NCBI RefSeq assembly: GCF_041431415.1
Contig: NZ_CP107845.1
Location: forward strand, 5,332,001 to 5,396,000
Length of the DNA stretch: 64,000 nt
Direction: 5' to 3'
DNA from: Streptomyces sp. NBC_00513
GTDB taxonomy: Bacteria > Actinomycetota > Actinomycetes > Streptomycetales > Streptomycetaceae
Positions within the stretch are counted from its first letter, which is position 1. Each line of letters begins with the position of its first letter. The notes beneath the pieces are model-generated. The model was not told the origin of the DNA. It saw only the letters and a list, made by a program, of their open reading frames with translations, and made no database searches. Positions 24,120-34,044 of this stretch are shown here, in pieces. Position numbers and translations under genes: made by a program.

Positions 24120-24188
24120 CTGTGTGATCGCCCTTGTTGCCGCTTGTCCCTGGGAGCCCTGCGCTCCTGGTGTGGCGGCAATGTCGGT

Positions 24189-24218
24189 ACGTTATGCCGC
24201 GATGCCGGAGCGTGACAA
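24189..24218 (-). promoter_or_regulatory. Candidate promoter of the CDPS-P450 operon
   Basis: On the minus strand TTGTCA (24213-24218) and TAACGT (24189-24194) are 18 bp apart and resemble housekeeping sigma (HrdB) elements. Transcription would start near 24182, giving a leader of about 60 nt before the GTG at 24119. Confidence 0.55.
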
Positions 24219-24223
24219 GTGCA

Positions 24224-24250
24224 GGCCGGAATTATTGGCCGGAATTATTG
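24224..24250. repeat. Tandem 13-bp direct repeat just upstream of the CDPS promoter
   Basis: GGCCGGAATTATTG occurs at 24224-24237 and again at 24237-24250, sharing one base. The repeats are far richer in A+T than the surroundings and begin 6 bp beyond the -35 box of the CDPS promoter. This is where an activator would bind. No regulator gene is part of the cassette. Confidence 0.6.
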
Positions 24251-24372
24251 CCTCCGCCTTACCGGACGGTAATTGGCTTTCTTTCTGCCGGCCGAACGGG
24301 ACCCGGGGGCGAGCCCCGCCCGGGCGGGCGCTACCCTGAGCCGTCAACAAGCACCAAGAAGGGGTGGACCCA

Positions 24373-24585
24373 GTGGCGGACATCGAGAGCGCGCGGGCGA
24401 CGTTCCGTAAGTTCGACGCGGACGGCGACGGCTTCGTCACGGCCGACGAGTACAGCGCGGCCATGAAGGCCATGGGCGACGCGTTCGTCACCGGCGCGGT
24501 CGCGGACGCCGTGGTCGCGTCCAAGGACAGCAACGGCGACGGCCTGCTGAGCTTCGACGAGTTCTGGGTCGCCCTGAACAAGTAG
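24373..24585 (+). CDS. Small EF-hand calcium-binding protein
   Basis: A 70-residue acidic protein with two complete EF-hand loops: DADGDGFVTADE (about residues 15-26) and DSNGDGLLSFDE (about 51-62). All six calcium-coordinating positions are occupied by the expected residues in both loops. Small two-EF-hand calerythrin/CalD-type proteins are common in streptomycetes and probably buffer or sense calcium in the cytosol, as there is no signal peptide. GTG 24373 has AAGGGG at good spacing; a GTG at 24364 would add three residues. It is divergent from the CDPS operon, and no functional link is evident. Confidence 0.9.
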   Translation: MADIESARATFRKFDADGDGFVTADEYSAAMKAMGDAFVTGAVADAVVASKDSNGDGLLSFDEFWVALNK

Positions 24586-24630
24586 TCCCCGTCCCGGCCG
24601 CCTCCGATCCCCTGCCGGGACCGGAGGCGG

Positions 24631-25215
24631 TCAGGCCGTGCCCCCGGGTCCCTCGGGCGCCCCCGGGCCGTCCTGCGCGGGAGCCATGTCCTCGACCTCG
24701 GTCAGGGCCTCCTCCAGCCAGCGCAGCCAGAACGTCTCCAGACCGATCCCGCCGCGCAGCACCAGCCGGCGCAACCGGTCCTCGTCGGAGTCCCGTCCCG
24801 GCGGGAAGTCCCGCGCCTCGATGGCCTCGTACTCCGCCAACTGCCCCCGGTGCAGCTCCACGTGACGGCGCAGTTCCGCCCCGAGCCCCCGAGCCCCCAC
24901 CACGCCCGCCGCCCGCACCCGCAGCAGCAGGGGGTCCCGGATGGCCTTCGGGTCCTGGCTCTCGCCGACCCACCGGGCCAGTTCCGCACTGCCGGCGGAC
25001 AACACCTCGTACTCCTTGCGCTGCCCGCGCACCGGCACCTCGCCGGGCAACGCCCTGATCAACCCGGCCTCCTCCAGCCGGCCCAGCTCCCGGTAGATCT
25101 GCTGGTGCGTCGCCGACCAGAAGTACCCGATCGACCTGTCGAACCGCCGGGTCAGCTCCAGCCCCGACGAAGGCTTCTCCAGCAGGGCGGTGAGGATGGC
25201 GTGCGGCAGCGACAT
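24631..25215 (-). CDS. PadR-family transcriptional regulator
   Basis: A 194-residue PadR-type (subfamily with C-terminal Vir helix) regulator. The winged helix covers residues 1-85 with GYFWSATHQQIYRELGRLEE as recognition region, followed by a dimerising helical domain. TAGGAT on the minus strand (25222-25227) is a perfect -10 consensus and ends 6 nt before the ATG, so the message is probably leaderless. It is 91 nt from the end of cbiO on the same strand, but nothing shows that it controls cobalt uptake. Ligand unknown. Confidence 0.88.
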   Translation of the reverse strand: MSLPHAILTALLEKPSSGLELTRRFDRSIGYFWSATHQQIYRELGRLEEAGLIRALPGEVPVRGQRKEYEVLSAGSAELARWVGESQDPKAIRDPLLLRVRAAGVVGARGLGAELRRHVELHRGQLAEYEAIEARDFPPGRDSDEDRLRRLVLRGGIGLETFWLRWLEEALTEVEDMAPAQDGPGAPEGPGGTA

Positions 25216-25221
25216 GCGGCC

Positions 25222-25227
25222 ATCCTA
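25222..25227 (-). promoter_or_regulatory. -10 element of the padR-like gene (leaderless)
   Basis: TAGGAT on the minus strand matches TAGRRT exactly and is 6 nt from the ATG at 25215. No convincing -35 is present at 17-18 bp. Confidence 0.45.
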
Positions 25228-25306
25228 GGTTCGGGGTCGATCCCGGCGGCGCGATCCCGTCCCCGACGTCGCTCGCCGCACGGGCGCGGTCGGGGCGCCC
25301 GCGCCG

Positions 25307-26128
25307 TCACCGCAGCGCGGCCAGGGCCTCCGGGGTCCTCGGGCCGGCAACGTCCGGGGCCAACAGGCCGTGGGCGCGCAGGAGGGCCGTGACCGCCGGG
25401 GACCACGCCTGACGCAGCCCGGCCGAGGCCAACAACGCGGGGTCCGAGAGGAGTTCCCCCGCCGGACCGACGCGGACGCCCGTCGGGGTGAGGACCGCCG
25501 CGTCGTCGGCCCAGCGGACCGCCAGGTCGACGTCGTGCGTGGCCATCACCACCGTGGTCCCGGCCGTGCGCAGCCCCGCCAGGACGTCCAACAGCCGTTC
25601 CTGCCCGTCCGGGTCCAGCCCGGCCGTCGGTTCGTCCAGGATCAACACGCGCGGGGCCATCGCCACCGCGCCCGCGATGGCCGCGCGCTTGCGCTGACCG
25701 TACGAGAGCAGGTGCGTCGGCCGGTCCCGCAGCGCCGTGATGTCCAGGGCGGCGAGCGCCGAGTCCACCCGGCCCCGCACCTCGCCGGGCTCCAGGCCCA
25801 TGTTCATCGGGCCGAAGGACACGTCCTGCTCCACCGAGGCGGCGAACAACTGGTCGTCCGGGTCCTGGACCACCAACTGCACGGCCCGCCGCAGCCGGGT
25901 CAGCCCGGCCCAGTCGTGCGTCACCACCGTGCCGTCGAGCCGCAGCGAGCCCGAACCCGGCCGCAGCCCCCCGCTGAGCAGCCGCATCAGGGTGGTCTTG
26001 CCGCTGCCGTTGCGGCCCAGCAGGACCAGCGCGCGGCCCTCGACGATGCCGAAGTCCACGCCGGAGAGGACCTCGGGCCCGTCCTCGTACGCGTAGCCCG
26101 CGCCGGCCAGTTCCACCAACGGGTTCAC
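25307..26128 (-). CDS. cbiO: Energy-coupling ATPase of the cobalt transporter (CbiO)
   Basis: A 273-residue ABC ATPase that drives the cobalt ECF transporter. Walker A is GRNGSGKT, the signature region is LLSYGQRKRAA, Walker B is VLILDEP, and the switch histidine is in MATHDVD. The Q-loop is VVQDPDDQLF, typical of ECF-type ATPases. GTG 26128 has AAGGGG upstream and overlaps the stop of cbiQ (GTGA). A C-terminal extension of about 40 residues follows the ABC core. It is the last gene of cbiMNQO. Confidence 0.93.
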   Translation of the reverse strand: MNPLVELAGAGYAYEDGPEVLSGVDFGIVEGRALVLLGRNGSGKTTLMRLLSGGLRPGSGSLRLDGTVVTHDWAGLTRLRRAVQLVVQDPDDQLFAASVEQDVSFGPMNMGLEPGEVRGRVDSALAALDITALRDRPTHLLSYGQRKRAAIAGAVAMAPRVLILDEPTAGLDPDGQERLLDVLAGLRTAGTTVVMATHDVDLAVRWADDAAVLTPTGVRVGPAGELLSDPALLASAGLRQAWSPAVTALLRAHGLLAPDVAGPRTPEALAALR

Positions 26129-26874
26129 AGGTACAGCCCCTTCAGGGTGAGAGTCACGGTGATCAGGGCCGCCAGCAGCGCCCCGGACGCGGCCAGGAAC
26201 CGCCACGACAGCGTGGCCGGCGGCACCAGCACCCGCAGCGCGCCGTCGTAGCCACGCCCCGCCAGCCCCTCCTGGAGCCGCGCGGCGCGGTCGAAGGCCC
26301 GTACGAACGAGGTCGCCGCCAGCCCGGCAAGCGAACGCCACACCGCGGCCCGTCCCGTGTGTCCGAGCCGGGCCGCCTGGGCGCGGCGGACCTGGGCCAT
26401 CGAGTCCAGCAGCAGGAAGCCGATCCGGTACATGACCAGGGCCACGTCCACCACCGGCGCCGGCACCCCGGCCCGCACGAGCCGGGGCAGCACGTCCGAC
26501 ACCGGGGTGGTGAAGGCGAACAGCAGCACCCCGAGGGAGGCCGCGGAGGTGCGCAACAGCAGCTCCGCCGCGTGCCGGGGCCCGTCGGGGGCCCACGACA
26601 CCAGCCCCGCCGGGCCGCCCACCGCGAACAGCAGCGGAAGCGCCCCGGTGAAGCAGAAACCGAGCGGGATCCGGAAGGCCCGCCACAGTTGGCGCCCGGC
26701 CACCCCGGCGGGCCCGAGCAGCACCACCAGGGTGGCCGCCGCGACGAGCGGCCCCCCGGGCCAGGGCGGCAGGGCCACGGCCGTGACCGTCAGGCCGAGC
26801 CCCAACAGGGCCTTCTCCAGCGGGTGGCGGCGGCGCCAGCGACTGCCGTGCGCCGCCACGTCGATCGGCAGCAC
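26125..26874 (-). CDS. cbiQ: Cobalt transporter transmembrane coupling protein (CbiQ)
   Basis: A 249-residue ECF T-component with six or so membrane helices. The coupling region GLAGRGYDG, where the Ala-Arg-Gly motif binds the ATPase, is present. It links ATP hydrolysis by CbiO to metal release from CbiM. The gene starts with GTG 3 nt after the cbiN stop and overlaps cbiO by 4 nt. Sequence order M-N-Q-O matches canonical cobalt systems and not the nickel NikMNQO with extra L/K subunits. Confidence 0.9.
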   Translation of the reverse strand: MLPIDVAAHGSRWRRRHPLEKALLGLGLTVTAVALPPWPGGPLVAAATLVVLLGPAGVAGRQLWRAFRIPLGFCFTGALPLLFAVGGPAGLVSWAPDGPRHAAELLLRTSAASLGVLLFAFTTPVSDVLPRLVRAGVPAPVVDVALVMYRIGFLLLDSMAQVRRAQAARLGHTGRAAVWRSLAGLAATSFVRAFDRAARLQEGLAGRGYDGALRVLVPPATLSWRFLAASGALLAALITVTLTLKGLYL

Positions 26875-26877
26875 CGC

Positions 26878-27219
26878 CTACGACTCCGCGGGGCCGGCCG
26901 GGCCACCGGTCGCGCCCGCTTGGGCGAGGCCCTGACGCCGACCCTTGCGGACGCCGAAGTAGTACGCGAGCACGCCCGCGCCCAGCGCCGCCTGAAGGGC
27001 GAACAGGGCCGATTCGATCTCCCCGGACGGGGGCTCGTACAGCGGCGAGAACCACGGCTCGTAGTCCGGCTTCAGTTCGGTGATGGCGGCCTCCGCCTGC
27101 GCGTCGGCGCCCGCGAACGGCTCCTCCTTGCCCTCGCCCAGACCCAGTGCGAGCGGGAGCACGGCGAGCGCCGCCACCAGGAGCAGCAGCACCGTGTTGA
27201 TCTTCGCGTTCCTGGTCAT
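26878..27219 (-). CDS. cbiN: Cobalt transporter accessory subunit CbiN
   Basis: A 113-residue protein with two membrane helices (about 8-28 and 70-90) joined by an extracytoplasmic loop containing [20 protein letters not shown], the hallmark of CbiN. CbiN helps load cobalt into CbiM. It overlaps cbiM by 4 nt (27216-27219). A 20-residue Gly/Ala-rich tail follows the second helix. Confidence 0.9.
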   Translation of the reverse strand: MTRNAKINTVLLLLVAALAVLPLALGLGEGKEEPFAGADAQAEAAITELKPDYEPWFSPLYEPPSGEIESALFALQAALGAGVLAYYFGVRKGRRQGLAQAGATGGPAGPAES

Positions 27220-27920
27220 CGGACCGCCGCCTCCTCCTGCTTGGTCCCGGTACGGGCCGTCAGCTTCGCGACGCCCAGCCGGACCAGGTCCGACTTGCTC
27301 GACTGCATCAGCAGCCGCATCACGAGGACGGTCAGCAGCCCCTCGCTGACGGCCAGCGGGATCTGCGTGACGGCGAAGATGCCGCCGAACTTGGCGAGCG
27401 CCCCGGGGAAACCGGTGCCCGGGTCGGGGAAGGCCAGCGCCAACTGGACACTGGTCACGCAGTAGGTGACGAGGTCGGCGAAGAACGCGCCGAAGAAGAC
27501 GGTCACCATCAGCGGCAGATCGAACCTCTTGAGCAGCCGGTAGACCCCGTAGCCCGCCCAGGGCCCGGCGATGGCCATGGAGAAGACGTTCGCGCCGAGC
27601 GTGGTCAGGCCGCCGTGCGCCAGCAGCAGCGCCTGGAAGAGCAGGGTGATCGTGCCGAGCACCGCCATGATCGGCGGCCGGAACAGGATCGCCCCGAGCC
27701 CGGTGCCGGTGGGGTGGGAACAACTGCCCGTCACCGAAGGGATCTTCAGGGCGGACAGCACGAAAGTGAACGCACCCGACGCGCCGAGCAGCAGCGTGCT
27801 CTCGGGGTTGGCCTTCACCTCGCGGGTGAGGGCGCGCACACCGTGTACGACAAAGGGAGCGGACGCGGCGCCCCAGGCGACCGCGTGCAAGGGGGGCAGA
27901 AACCCCTCGGCTATATGCAT
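27216..27920 (-). CDS. cbiM: Cobalt-binding substrate component CbiM
   Basis: A 234-residue membrane protein that binds Co(II). The N-terminus MHIAEGF has the amino group and His2 that coordinate the metal, so ATG 27920 must be the true start. [11 protein letters not shown] supplies the other histidine. It is the first gene of cbiMNQO. Its ribosome binding site GGAGAGG is embedded in a short hairpin and follows a cobalamin riboswitch, so translation should be shut when B12 is plentiful. Confidence 0.94.
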   Translation of the reverse strand: MHIAEGFLPPLHAVAWGAASAPFVVHGVRALTREVKANPESTLLLGASGAFTFVLSALKIPSVTGSCSHPTGTGLGAILFRPPIMAVLGTITLLFQALLLAHGGLTTLGANVFSMAIAGPWAGYGVYRLLKRFDLPLMVTVFFGAFFADLVTYCVTSVQLALAFPDPGTGFPGALAKFGGIFAVTQIPLAVSEGLLTVLVMRLLMQSSKSDLVRLGVAKLTARTGTKQEEAAVR

Positions 27921-27925
27921 GAGTA

Positions 27926-27945
27926 AGGAGACCTCTCCAGCACCT
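27926..27945 (-). promoter_or_regulatory. Expression platform: RBS-masking hairpin before cbiM
   Basis: On the minus strand GGAGA-GG-TCTCC, just before the ATG, would fold over its own Shine-Dalgarno. GGTCTCCT at 27926-27933 is also perfectly complementary to AGGAGACC at 27971-27978 near the riboswitch 3' end, so two mutually exclusive pairings exist. This points to control of translation initiation. Confidence 0.6.
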
Positions 27946-27962
27946 CGTGGATGGACGACGTG

Positions 27963-28132
27963 CCCTGGCCGGTCTCCTGGCTCACGGGTACTGATGCCCT
28001 GACTCCGCCTTCCCGGGGCCGTGCGGTCTCCCGCGCGGGCCCAGTGGCTTCCCGCAGGGGAGTGGAGCCGGACTTCCCGATCACAGTGGCGAGGGCCGCA
28101 CCGGTTTTCCACCGGTTTCCCGAACACCAAGG
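27963..28132 (-). promoter_or_regulatory. Cobalamin riboswitch upstream of cbiMNQO
   Basis: The minus strand carries the adenosylcobalamin aptamer landmarks in order: GGGAAACCGGTG, GCGGCCCTCGCCACTGTGA (the core with the CCACTG box), GGGAAG, GCCACTG, GGGAAGGCG, AGTCAGG and the terminal GAGCCAGGAGACCGGCC. The length of about 170 nt is normal. B12 binding should hide the cbiM ribosome binding site and stop cobalt import. Ends are approximate. Confidence 0.92.
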
Positions 28133-28284
28133 CCCGCTGACCCTAGTCGGCCGCGCGGACCCGTAACAACCCGACCCCGTTCCCGCGCCCCCCGCCCACC
28201 CGCTCCGACCAGGGCCGATCCGGGTGGCCCCCGGACGGGCGCGGCCCGCTGGCGAACCCGTGCCGGCCCGCGCAGGGTGGGGGA

Positions 28285-28998
28285 GTGGCCGACGAACACG
28301 ACTACTCAGACCTCAGCGCCGTCTACGTGAACTGCACGCTCAAGCGCTCGCCCGAGACCAGCAACACCGAGGGGCTGATCTCCAGGAGCCGTGCGGTGAT
28401 GGAGGCGGCCGGCGCCCGGACCTCACTGATCCGGGCCGTCGACCACGACATCGCCACCGGTGTCTGGCCCGACATGACCGAGCACGGCTGGGAGAGCGAC
28501 CAGTGGCCGGTCCTCTACAGCCAGATCATGGACGCCGACATCCTCGTGCTGTGCGGGCCGATCTGGCTCGGTGACAACAGCTCCGTGATGAAGCAGGTCA
28601 TCGAGCGGCTCTACGCCTGCTCCTCGATCCTGAACGACCGGGGCCAGTACGCCTACTACGGCAGGGTCGGCGGCGCGCTGATCACCGGCAACGAGGACGG
28701 CGTCAAACACTGCGCCATGAACGTCCTCTACAGCCTCCAGCACCTCGGCTACACGATCCCGCCGCAGGCCGACGCGGGCTGGATCGGTGAGGCCGGGCCC
28801 GGACCCTCCTACCTCGACCCGGGTTCGGGCGGCCCGGAGAACGACTTCACCAACCGGAACACCACGTTCATGACCTGGAACCTGATGCACCTGGCCGCCC
28901 TGCTCAAGCGGGCCGGCGGCGTCCCCGCACACGGGAACCAACGCTCGGAGTGGGACGCCGGCTGCCGCTTCGACTTCCCCAATCCCGAGCACCGCTAG
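28285..28998 (+). CDS. NADPH-dependent FMN reductase / flavodoxin-like oxidoreductase
   Basis: A 237-residue flavodoxin-fold protein of the NAD(P)H-dependent FMN reductase family. The flavin-phosphate loop is CTLKRSPETSNTEGL, and GPIWLGDNSSVMKQVIERL is the typical flavin-contact segment. Such enzymes reduce flavins, quinones or azo/chromate compounds. No signal peptide. The GTG at 28285 directly follows GGTGGGGGA. It lies divergent from cbiM beyond the riboswitch. A strong hairpin follows the stop. Confidence 0.87.
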   Translation: MADEHDYSDLSAVYVNCTLKRSPETSNTEGLISRSRAVMEAAGARTSLIRAVDHDIATGVWPDMTEHGWESDQWPVLYSQIMDADILVLCGPIWLGDNSSVMKQVIERLYACSSILNDRGQYAYYGRVGGALITGNEDGVKHCAMNVLYSLQHLGYTIPPQADAGWIGEAGPGPSYLDPGSGGPENDFTNRNTTFMTWNLMHLAALLKRAGGVPAHGNQRSEWDAGCRFDFPNPEHR

Positions 28999-29009
28999 GC
29001 AGGCAGACG

Positions 29010-29046
29010 CGAGGGGCCCGGGGCGGCGCACGCCCCGGGCCCCTCG
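29010..29046. terminator. 16-bp hairpin between convergent genes
   Basis: CGAGGGGCCCGGGGCG (29010-29025) pairs perfectly with CGCCCCGGGCCCCTCG (29031-29046) around a 5-nt loop. It terminates the FMN reductase gene and can also serve the AMIN-like gene from the other side. Confidence 0.85.
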
Positions 29047-29074
29047 ACCGTTCGATCCCGTGCCGGGCGACGGT

Positions 29075-29578
29075 TCAGCAGGTCGCCGGGTGCGGGAAGT
29101 CGACGACGAGCCGCTCCGGCGCGTGCAGCACGCTGGTCTTGTAGGTGGGCTTGGTGTCGAAGGCGGCGCCGAAGGTCACGTACCCCTCGTAGTCGCCGGT
29201 GTAGGCCATGCCCTTGAGCTTGGACAGGTTGATCTTCTGTAGGCGGGGCCCCTGGTAGACGTTCTGGCCGGCGTCGGTGTGCCCGGCGGCCGGGTGCAGC
29301 CGGATCTCCAGGAAGAACTTCCCGGCCAGCGGCACGGGCTTGCCGGACCCGTCGTAGACCAGTTGGGAAACGGGTGTGACGGTGACCGGGGGAGCGGATC
29401 CCTGGAGGTCGACGACGAGCCGGTCGAAGGTGCAGTGACCGCCGAAGCGGGCATTGGTGACCAGCGTGGTGGACAGGGTGCGGGTGGCGGCCGAGGCCGG
29501 TGCGGCGAGGCCGATTCCGGCGGCGAGCAGCGTGCCCGTGACGAGTGCGGTGACCTGACGGCGACGTGGCGGACGCAT
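29075..29578 (-). CDS. Secreted AMIN-like domain protein
   Basis: A 167-residue exported protein with a signal peptide ending APASAA (about residue 31). The rest matches the AMIN-like domain found in actinobacterial secreted proteins: FDRLVVDLQGS, an internal VYQGP, the GYVTFGAAFD strand and HAPERLVVDFPHP at the C-terminus. AMIN-type domains often bind peptidoglycan or glycans. Two cysteines may form a disulfide. ATG 29578 has a strong GGGGGGAC upstream. Likely periplasmic/wall-associated. No enzymatic motif is present. Confidence 0.82.
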   Translation of the reverse strand: MRPPRRRQVTALVTGTLLAAGIGLAAPASAATRTLSTTLVTNARFGGHCTFDRLVVDLQGSAPPVTVTPVSQLVYDGSGKPVPLAGKFFLEIRLHPAAGHTDAGQNVYQGPRLQKINLSKLKGMAYTGDYEGYVTFGAAFDTKPTYKTSVLHAPERLVVDFPHPATC

Positions 29579-29708
29579 GACGTCCCCCCGATTCTTCAGA
29601 GACGGGGACAGCGGTGTCACAACAGAAGACACTCCCGGGGCGCCCATGGTTGCACCGGATCGGGCACGAGCCGCGCGGGGGCGGGGCACGTGGCCGCGAG
29701 CCGCGCCG

Positions 29709-30116
29709 TCAGCCGGGCAGCAGCGCGCTCAGTTCCGCGTCCAGGTCGTAGTGGCGTCGTTCCTGCCCGCGCGGCACCAGTTCCACGAGCCGGCGGCACA
29801 GGGCCCGTACGTCCTTCGCCCGGGCGGACATCACACACCCCTGCTCGCCGTTGCTGAACGCCAGGAAGATCCGCGGCTCGGTGGCCTTCCAGCGCGGCCA
29901 CACCTGTATGTCGCCCTCGCCCGTGGCGTGGGTCTGCCCGTCGAGCAGCAGATCGCGGGAGAACACCCAGCGCGCGATGTGCACCCCGGCCCCCTCGAAG
30001 TCGAGCGCGATCTCGTAGGGCCGGTCGGTGCGGTACACGAACGTCCCCCGCACCGGGATGGGGGTGGTCGCGGCCTCCAGACGGAGGGGGAGGACGCGGT
30101 GCTCCGTGATCGTCAT
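29709..30116 (-). CDS. SsgA-like sporulation/cell-division protein (SALP)
   Basis: A 135-residue SsgA-family protein, a group that is specific to sporulating actinomycetes and guides septum placement and wall remodelling. The hallmark segments VFSRDLLLDG and GEGDIQVWP are present, as is the basic C-terminal part RRHYDLDAELSALL. It is neither a clear SsgA nor SsgB by memory, so I give no symbol. ATG 30116 is preceded by AGAGAGG at somewhat long spacing. The gene stands alone between an AMIN-like gene and sdaA. Confidence 0.88.
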   Translation of the reverse strand: MTITEHRVLPLRLEAATTPIPVRGTFVYRTDRPYEIALDFEGAGVHIARWVFSRDLLLDGQTHATGEGDIQVWPRWKATEPRIFLAFSNGEQGCVMSARAKDVRALCRRLVELVPRGQERRHYDLDAELSALLPG

Positions 30117-30279
30117 GGCGGGGGTGCGCCTCTCTGTCGGCGGGGGTGTTTCCTGCCCCTCCGGCAAGCTAACCCCACGCCTTCCCCGCATCCGCGGGTC
30201 CAAGGTCCCGACCCGGACGGGCCGCTCGGCCCGTCTTGCGCCGGCGCCGGGCTTCCCCCGCCCCCTCCGGACGCGCGGA

Positions 30280-30305
30280 AGCCCGCCCTCCGGGGAGGAC
30301 GGGCT
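30280..30305 (-). terminator. Terminator after sdaA
   Basis: AGCCCGCCCTCC and GGAGGACGGGCT form a 12-bp stem with one mismatch and a 2-nt loop, 41 nt downstream of the sdaA stop on the minus strand. Confidence 0.65.
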
Positions 30306-30345
30306 CGACGGGCCCGCCGCGCGCGGCGGCGGGCGGACGCTCAGA

Positions 30346-31728
<1,383 letters not shown>

Positions 31729-32142
31729 GGTGACGGACTCCCTTGTCTGCTCGTGGGGTGGGAGGGGGCAGGAGAGGCGGATTGGTCGGATTTTGTCCGG
31801 CAGCCGAGCTTAACGCGAGGACGTGAACAAGCCGGCGGGCGGACGGGGTGCGCGGGTGACGGTCAGGTGCGGCTCGGTTCGCGCTCCGGTACGAGGTTCC
31901 CGCCCTCGGGCCGGTCAGGGGCCGGGTCCCGGCCGGGCGGACCCGCGTGGCGGACTCCGCCGCCCGGGCGGCGGGCCGGACGGACGTGAGCAAGGACATG
32001 CCTGCCGGCGGTGCGGTGCGCTCGTGACCGTCCCGGGCGAGGGGGCGGCACCACTCCCGACCCTCCCCGGCCCCTTCCTCGACGGACGGGTCGGACGGGG
32101 TCGGACACCGGCCGCGATCGGCCGGGTCGGCGGTCATGAGAA

Positions 32143-32177
32143 GGGCCCGGTGCCTGCGGAAGACAGCCACCGGGCCC
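32143..32177 (-). terminator. Second hairpin downstream of glyA
   Basis: GGGCCCGGTG (32143-32152) and CACCGGGCCC (32168-32177) form a perfect 10-bp stem. It follows the 16-bp hairpin at 32195-32247 as a tandem terminator. Confidence 0.6.
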
Positions 32178-32194
32178 GACCCGTGGGGTTCCAG

Positions 32195-32247
32195 ACCCTG
32201 TCGTCGAAGTTCCGCGGGCCTTACCGGCGCCACTTCGACGACAGGGT
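32195..32247 (-). terminator. 16-bp hairpin terminator after glyA
   Basis: ACCCTGTCGTCGAAGT (32195-32210) is perfectly complementary to ACTTCGACGACAGGGT (32232-32247), loop 21 nt, 14 nt after the glyA stop. Confidence 0.75.
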
Positions 32248-32260
32248 TCAGCGCACCACG

Positions 32261-33532
32261 TCAGAGCGTGGGGTACAGCGGGAACTTCGCGGCGAGCGCC
32301 GAGACGCGCGCCTTCAGGGCCTCGGCGTCGGCCTCCGCGAAGGGAGACGGCGCCTTCAGCGCCTCCGCGATGATCTCGGCGACCTCGGTGAACGCCTCGG
32401 TGTCGAAACCGCGGGTGGCGAGGGCCGGCGTGCCGATCCGCAGACCCGAGGTGACCATCGGCGGCCGCGGGTCGTTCGGGATGGCGTTCCGGTTGACCGT
32501 GATGCCGACCTCGTGGAGGCGGTCCTCGGCCTGCTGACCGTCCAGCTCCGAGTTGCGCAGGTCCACCAGGACCAGGTGCACGTCGGTGCCGCCGGTGAGG
32601 ACGTCCACGCCCACGGCCTTGACGTCGTCCTGGACCAGACGGGCGGCGAGGATCTTCGCGCCCTCCAGGGTGCGCTCCTGGCGCTCCTTGAACTCGGGCG
32701 AGGCGGCGACCTTGAACGAGACCGCCTTGGCCGCGATCACGTGCTCCAGCGGACCACCCTGCTGGCCGGGGAAGACCGCGGAGTTGATCTTCTTGGCCAG
32801 TTCCTGCGTCGACAGGATGACACCGCCGCGCGGACCGCCGAGGGTCTTGTGCGTGGTGGTGGTCACGACGTGGGCGTGGGGCACCGGGTTCGGGTGCAGA
32901 CCCGCGGCGACCAGGCCGGCGAAGTGCGCCATGTCGACCATCAGGTACGCGCCGACCTCGTCCGCGATGCGGCGGAAGGCGGCGAAGTCCAACTGGCGCG
33001 GGTAGGCGGACCAGCCCGCGACGATCAGCTGCGGCTTGGACTCCTTGGCGAGGCGCTCGACCTCGGCCATGTCGACCTCGCCCGACGCGTCCACGTGGTA
33101 CGGGACCACGTTGTAGAGCTTGCCGGAGAAGTTGATCTTCATGCCGTGGGTCAGGTGACCACCGTGGGCGAGGTTCAGGCCCATGATCGTGTCGCCCGGC
33201 TTGAGCAGCGCGAACATCGCGGCGGCGTTCGCCTGCGCACCGGAGTGCGGCTGGACGTTCGCGGCCTCGGCGCCGAACAGCGCCTTGACGCGGTCGATCG
33301 CGATCTGCTCGACCACGTCGACGTGCTCACAGCCGCCGTAGTAGCGGCGGCCGGGGTAGCCCTCGGCGTACTTGTTGGTCAGGACCGAGCCCTGGGCCTC
33401 CATGACGGCGACCGGAGCGAAGTTCTCCGACGCGATCATTTCCAGGGTCGACTGCTGGCGTACGAGCTCGGCGTCGACGGCGGCGGCCACGTCCGGGTCG
33501 AGCTCGTGGAGCGGGGTGTTCAGTGCGGACAT
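32261..33532 (-). CDS. glyA: Serine hydroxymethyltransferase (GlyA)
   Basis: A 423-residue PLP enzyme that interconverts glycine and serine with tetrahydrofolate. The PLP lysine is in [15 protein letters not shown], and the N-terminal [17 protein letters not shown] block is standard. Length is normal. ATG 33532 has AGGGGATC upstream, a better start than the TTG at 33535. It is only 17 nt from gcvH, so it is in the same operon. In this context it uses methylene-THF from glycine cleavage to turn a second glycine into serine, which SdaA can then deaminate. Confidence 0.96.
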   Translation of the reverse strand: MSALNTPLHELDPDVAAAVDAELVRQQSTLEMIASENFAPVAVMEAQGSVLTNKYAEGYPGRRYYGGCEHVDVVEQIAIDRVKALFGAEAANVQPHSGAQANAAAMFALLKPGDTIMGLNLAHGGHLTHGMKINFSGKLYNVVPYHVDASGEVDMAEVERLAKESKPQLIVAGWSAYPRQLDFAAFRRIADEVGAYLMVDMAHFAGLVAAGLHPNPVPHAHVVTTTTHKTLGGPRGGVILSTQELAKKINSAVFPGQQGGPLEHVIAAKAVSFKVAASPEFKERQERTLEGAKILAARLVQDDVKAVGVDVLTGGTDVHLVLVDLRNSELDGQQAEDRLHEVGITVNRNAIPNDPRPPMVTSGLRIGTPALATRGFDTEAFTEVAEIIAEALKAPSPFAEADAEALKARVSALAAKFPLYPTL

Positions 33533-33549
33533 CAAGATCCCCTGAGGTG

Positions 33550-33933
33550 TCAGTTGTCGGAGTGGGTGAGCGCGGCGTACTCGTCGGCGCTGAGCAGGTC
33601 GCCCGGCTCCTCCGCGACGCGCACCTTGAACAGCCAGCCACCCTCGAACGGAGCCGAGTTCACCAGCGACGGGTCCTCCACGACGTCCTGGTTGGCCTCG
33701 ACGACCTCACCGGTGACGGGGGAGTACAGGTCGCTGACCGACTTGGTCGACTCCAGCTCGCCACAGGTCTCGCCCGCGGTCACCGTGTCGCCGACCTCGG
33801 GAAGCTGGGCGTAGACGACGTCACCGAGCGCGTTGGCCGCGAACTCCGTGATGCCGACCGTCGAAACGCCGTCCACGGCGGCCGTCAGCCACTCGTGCTC
33901 CTTGCTGAAACGCAGCTGCTGGGGGTTGCTCAT
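33550..33933 (-). CDS. gcvH: Glycine cleavage system H protein
   Basis: A 127-residue lipoyl carrier protein that shuttles the aminomethyl group between the P, T and L proteins. The lipoylated lysine is K64 in [15 protein letters not shown]. It has the usual length. It lies 17 nt before glyA and 111 nt after gcvT. gcvP and the L protein are not in the window, so the P protein must be encoded elsewhere. Confidence 0.96.
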   Translation of the reverse strand: MSNPQQLRFSKEHEWLTAAVDGVSTVGITEFAANALGDVVYAQLPEVGDTVTAGETCGELESTKSVSDLYSPVTGEVVEANQDVVEDPSLVNSAPFEGGWLFKVRVAEEPGDLLSADEYAALTHSDN

Positions 33934-34044
33934 GGCCTGATTCTCCTGGATGCGGGGGAGTGGATGTGAACCGGTGGTCTTGAATGCCGAGACGGCGCCG
34001 CACGGACCTCCGGACGGCGACGACGCGCTTGGGAAGGGGCGGAA

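Larger units (their letters stand above)
31729..32260. other. 532-nt gap between glyA and sdaA
   Basis: No gene is supported: possible reading frames are Arg/Gly/Pro-rich with no family features. The left half should hold the sdaA promoter; I see no clear box. The right half contains two consecutive hairpins that end the glyA transcript (32143-32177 and 32195-32247). Confidence 0.5.

Noticed and set aside
31823..32130. Open frames in the glyA-sdaA gap on both strands
   Set aside because: Composition is Arg/Gly/Pro-rich, typical of random frames in GC-rich DNA, with no starts supported by a ribosome binding site.
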